A stretch of DNA of 64,000 nt, from assembly GCF_049847105.1 (NCBI RefSeq), contig NZ_JBNCNS010000001.1, positions 558,001 to 622,000 of the forward strand, written 5' to 3'. Each line of letters begins with the position of its first letter. Within the stretch, counting starts at the first letter, position 1. This document shows, piece by piece, positions 61,239 through 64,000 of this stretch. The DNA is from Gordonia sp049847105. GTDB lineage: Bacteria; Actinomycetota; Actinomycetes; Mycobacteriales; Mycobacteriaceae. The position numbers and the translations under genes are program-made. The notes under the pieces were generated by a model, which was given only the letters and a program-made list of their open reading frames with translations, was not told where the DNA came from and searched no databases.

Positions 61239-63827
61239 GTGATCATCGCGGCGGAGTGTCTCGGAAGGGATGCCGAGATCGCCGAACTCCTCGAGCGCGC
61301 CCGGGCGGCGACCGGCCCGGAATTCATCGCTCTCATCGGCGAGGCCGGCATCGGCAAGAGCACGATGTTGCGACGGCTCACACAGGTCGCCGCGGACACC
61401 GACCTCGATACGTGGGTGGCGTGGGACGGACGCCCGGCACAGTCCGACGTCGAGGGCGCGATCCGGTCGGCTGCGGGACCTGCGCTCGTTCTGGTCGACG
61501 ACGCCGACCAGAACGACGAACTCGTCCGCGACATCGCAGCTCTGGTGCAACAGAATCGCGATGCACCGGTACTCGTAGTACTCACCGCCGCCGATCCGAC
61601 GCCTGCGATCAGCGCGCTGCTGGCCGATACCCTCCGCCTCGGGGGCATCGATCGAGAGAGCATCGCGGCCCTCGCCACCGCGCGCGGACGAGTACTCCAT
61701 CCGATCGTCGTCGACCGGCTGACCAGGCACACCGGGGGCAATCCACGCGACGCCATCGCCCTCCTCGACGAATTGCCCACGGCCACCTGGTCCCGGGTCG
61801 ACGTCGAGCTGCCCGCGCCGTCGCACATCGTGGCGGAGGTTCGTCGACGGCTCGCGGGTACCACCCCACCGACCCGTGCCCTCATCGAGGCGATCGCCGT
61901 GCTCAGCGACATGGATTCGCTCGACACCGCGGTCACTCTCAGCGAGATCGACGACCCGCTCGCCGCGGTCGACGAGGCGCTGGGGACCGGCTTGGTGGTG
62001 GCGCCGACGGCGCTGACACCCGCACAGACACAGCCACACACCGCAGGCCCGCTGATCCGGGCCGCAATTCTGGAGGTCATGGGTATCCGCGCCGTCGGGG
62101 ATCTCCACCAACGGGCAGCGTCGGTTGTCACCGATCCCGTCCGACAGCTCCATCATCGCGTCGCCGCGACGGCGATCCCGGACCCCGCCCTGGCCGACGA
62201 CCTGGACGCACTGGCCCGCGAACGCGGCTCCGACGGCGCATGGGCGGAGGCGGCGGGGCTCTTTGCCCAGGCGGGTCGACTGACAGCGGATCCGCTCGTG
62301 CGCGAAACACGTTCGACACTCGCGTTGGACGCGTTGCTCGCCGCCGGCGACTGCGTGGGCGCCGGCGCGTTGGTGCCTCAGGTGGAGAGCCTCCGGGAGA
62401 CTCCCCTGCGAAATGCCGCACTCGCGTACCTCGCCATCTTGCGCGGCCGTTCAGCCGAAGCTCAGGTGCGCCTCGACAGAGCCTGGGACATCGTCAATTT
62501 CGACCGTGACCCGGACACCGCCGCCCTCATCGCGCAGCGCTACGTCCTGCACAACCTGGTCCGATGTCAGGGCACCGAGTTGGTGGAATGGGCAGACCGC
62601 GCCATCACGATGGCCGGCAGCCAGTCGCCCGCCGGCGTGGAGGCGGCAGTGATCCGCGGACTCGGCCTCGCGTGGTCCGGACGACCTACCGAGGCGACCG
62701 CCGAATACGCCGCCCTCACGGAACGGATTCGGTTCGGGGCACAGGCGCAACGCGCGACGATGGGCCGGGGCTGGCTGCAACTGGGGCTCGACGACATCGG
62801 AGCAGCCCGCAGCAACCTCGAGACCGCGGTGTCCATGGCCAATCTCGGCGGTTCGGCGCGGATTTCGTTGTGGGCGCTCGGCTGGCTGGCCCGGACACAA
62901 TTTCTCACCGGCGATTGGGAGCCGGCGCTGCACACCGTGGAACAGGGGCGTGCGCTCGCGCGGACCAGCGGCATCGCGCTGGCCACGCCGTTGTTGAATT
63001 GGACCGCGGCGCAGATCCACTCGCTGCGCGGCGAATGGGAGGAGGCCGAGCGCAGTGTCCAGGAGGCGGCGACCGCCGTCGGCGACTACGAGATCATGCG
63101 GATTCCGGACCTGTTGGCGCGCAGTCAGATCGCGGAGTCCGCCGCCGACTACGGCAAGGTGCGCCGGACGCTGGAACCGCTGATGCGGATGGCCACCGAC
63201 ATCCCCGGACTCAGCGAACCCGGATGGTGGCCATGGGTCGATGTCCTGGCCAACGCGCTCGTCATCGACGGCCAACTCGGCGCAGCCGATGACCTGCTAC
63301 GGCCGTACGAGGACCTCGTCGAACTGCGCGGGCACCGGTCGGCATCCGCACGACTCAAGTACGCCCGCGGCCGACTACTCGGAGCGACCGGCGAGATACA
63401 CCAGGCCAGAAGAATTTTCGAAGAGGCACTGGAGCTCCTGGACGGGCTGCCACTACGTTACGACCAGGCGCGGGTCAACTTCGCGTACGGTCAGACGCTG
63501 CGACGCGCAGGGAAACGCCGGGCGGCCGATGCCGTCATGGGTGCGGCGCGAGAGATGTATCTGTCGCTCGGTGCGACCACGTATGTGGAGCGGTGCGAAC
63601 GTGAACTCAAGGCGGGCGGACTCAATGCCCTCCGATCCGATCGCGGTGCCGTGGACCTGACGCCGCAGGAGGAGGCCGTCACCGAGCTTGTCTCCCGGGG
63701 CATGTCCAACCGCGAGGTGGCGGCCGAACTCTTCATCTCCCCCAAGACGGTTCAGTATCACCTGACACGCATCTACGCCAAGCTCGGGATCCGCTCACGA
63801 TCGGAGCTCGCGGCGCTGCGGCGCTGA
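61239..63827 (+). CDS. Large ATP-binding LuxR-family (LAL) regulator, probable ben regulator
   Basis: An 862-residue protein with GTG start 29 bp after benCD. The N-terminal ATPase has Walker A IGEAGIGKSTML and Walker B ALVLVDDADQND. A long TPR-like helical middle follows. The C-terminal LuxR helix-turn-helix is LTPQEEAVTELVSRGMSNREVAAELFISPKTVQYHLTRIYAKLGI. LAL regulators act as ATP-dependent activators. Operon position suggests control of benzoate genes, an inference. Complete within the window. Confidence 0.9.
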   Translation: MIIAAECLGRDAEIAELLERARAATGPEFIALIGEAGIGKSTMLRRLTQVAADTDLDTWVAWDGRPAQSDVEGAIRSAAGPALVLVDDADQNDELVRDIAALVQQNRDAPVLVVLTAADPTPAISALLADTLRLGGIDRESIAALATARGRVLHPIVVDRLTRHTGGNPRDAIALLDELPTATWSRVDVELPAPSHIVAEVRRRLAGTTPPTRALIEAIAVLSDMDSLDTAVTLSEIDDPLAAVDEALGTGLVVAPTALTPAQTQPHTAGPLIRAAILEVMGIRAVGDLHQRAASVVTDPVRQLHHRVAATAIPDPALADDLDALARERGSDGAWAEAAGLFAQAGRLTADPLVRETRSTLALDALLAAGDCVGAGALVPQVESLRETPLRNAALAYLAILRGRSAEAQVRLDRAWDIVNFDRDPDTAALIAQRYVLHNLVRCQGTELVEWADRAITMAGSQSPAGVEAAVIRGLGLAWSGRPTEATAEYAALTERIRFGAQAQRATMGRGWLQLGLDDIGAARSNLETAVSMANLGGSARISLWALGWLARTQFLTGDWEPALHTVEQGRALARTSGIALATPLLNWTAAQIHSLRGEWEEAERSVQEAATAVGDYEIMRIPDLLARSQIAESAADYGKVRRTLEPLMRMATDIPGLSEPGWWPWVDVLANALVIDGQLGAADDLLRPYEDLVELRGHRSASARLKYARGRLLGATGEIHQARRIFEEALELLDGLPLRYDQARVNFAYGQTLRRAGKRRAADAVMGAAREMYLSLGATTYVERCERELKAGGLNALRSDRGAVDLTPQEEAVTELVSRGMSNREVAAELFISPKTVQYHLTRIYAKLGIRSRSELAALRR

Positions 63828-63850
63828 TGCGCTACCTGCCGGTCGACTTG

Positions 63851-63999
63851 GTCTCGATACGCCACTCACTCCGTTCGCGGCTACTCGACCAGCGGGACGG
63901 CGGCAGCGCGGCTACTCGACCGGCGGGACCGCGGCAGCGCGGCTACCACCGCTGGTCGAGTAGGCACCGAGCGCAGCGAGGCGCCGTATCGAGACCACG
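63851..63999. repeat. Dispersed repeat, copy 5, at window end
   Basis: GTCTCGATACGCCACTCACT to CTACTCGACC is the reverse form of the repeat, then a shortened tandem portion (GCGGCTACTCGACCGGCGGGAC), and finally GGTCGAGTAGGCACCGAGCG to GCCGTATCGAGACC in forward form. The two full copies are inverted with respect to each other, so a large cruciform or terminator hairpin is possible after the LuxR gene. Confidence 0.85.
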
Positions 64000-64000
64000 C

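Noticed and set aside
48142..64000. Repeats as remnants of an insertion sequence
   Set aside because: I saw no transposase fragment or target-site duplication around any copy; they are better described as a dispersed palindromic repeat.

Overview
This is a GC-rich chromosomal window with dense genes, frequent GTG starts and many 4-base start/stop overlaps. It most resembles a mycolic-acid actinobacterium, probably Gordonia or a close relative. The evidence is a block in the order sucC - M23 peptidase - pcrA/uvrD1 - chorismate mutase - pgi - SDR - Fpg-like glycosylase, which matches what I remember of M. tuberculosis Rv0951 down to Rv0944. An LGFP-repeat envelope protein and a DsbA-VKOR pair of mycobacterial type support this. 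The genus assignment is inference.

Layout. 1-13.2 kb: core genes (sucC 5' end, M23 peptidase, PcrA, chorismate mutase, methyltransferase, pgi, SDR) plus poorly known membrane and lipoproteins. 13.2-21.3 kb: an accessory insert inside the syntenic block. It holds a tightly coupled minus-strand set (TPP enzyme, SRPBCC protein, ketosynthase-III-like protein, HisC-like aminotransferase), a histidine kinase and response regulator that converge and overlap, and a cytochrome P450. It looks like a small uncharacterised biosynthetic cluster. 21.3-30.1 kb: Fpg-like protein, CysQ-like phosphatase, CobF, SDR, LGFP protein, tRNA-Arg(CCT), DsbA-VKOR and an MFS transporter. 30.1-34.4 kb: nitroreductase, MarR/FUSC and TetR/alcohol dehydrogenase divergent pairs with visible operators. 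34.6-39.1 kb: type III glutamine synthetase, DksA-like and PucR-like regulators.

39.2-46.4 kb: an aminophosphonate catabolism locus. A PhnZ-like HD oxygenase and a HutC-type GntR regulator diverge from a FAD amine oxidoreductase, a PhnX-like hydrolase and a four-gene ABC importer, across two near-perfect palindromic operators. 46.5-49.2 kb: proline to glutamate (P5C dehydrogenase, proline dehydrogenase). 49.2-52.6 kb: MOSC protein, orphan AAA+ ATPase and LLM oxidoreductase. 52.8-63.8 kb: benzoate to 3-oxoadipate enol-lactone, with catR-catB-catC-catA on minus and benA-benB-benCD-LuxR on plus, divergent over one control region. The reductase and diol dehydrogenase are one 936-residue protein with an FCD (GntR-effector) domain between them.

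Repeats are a second theme. Two intergenic regions between convergent genes carry inverted arrays of 21-bp units with different sequences but the same architecture. A separate dispersed repeat (core GGTCGAGTAGCC...GGCGTATCGAGACC) occurs at five sites from 48 kb on. It supplies or overlaps the stop codons of pruA and benA and lies inside the ben operon.
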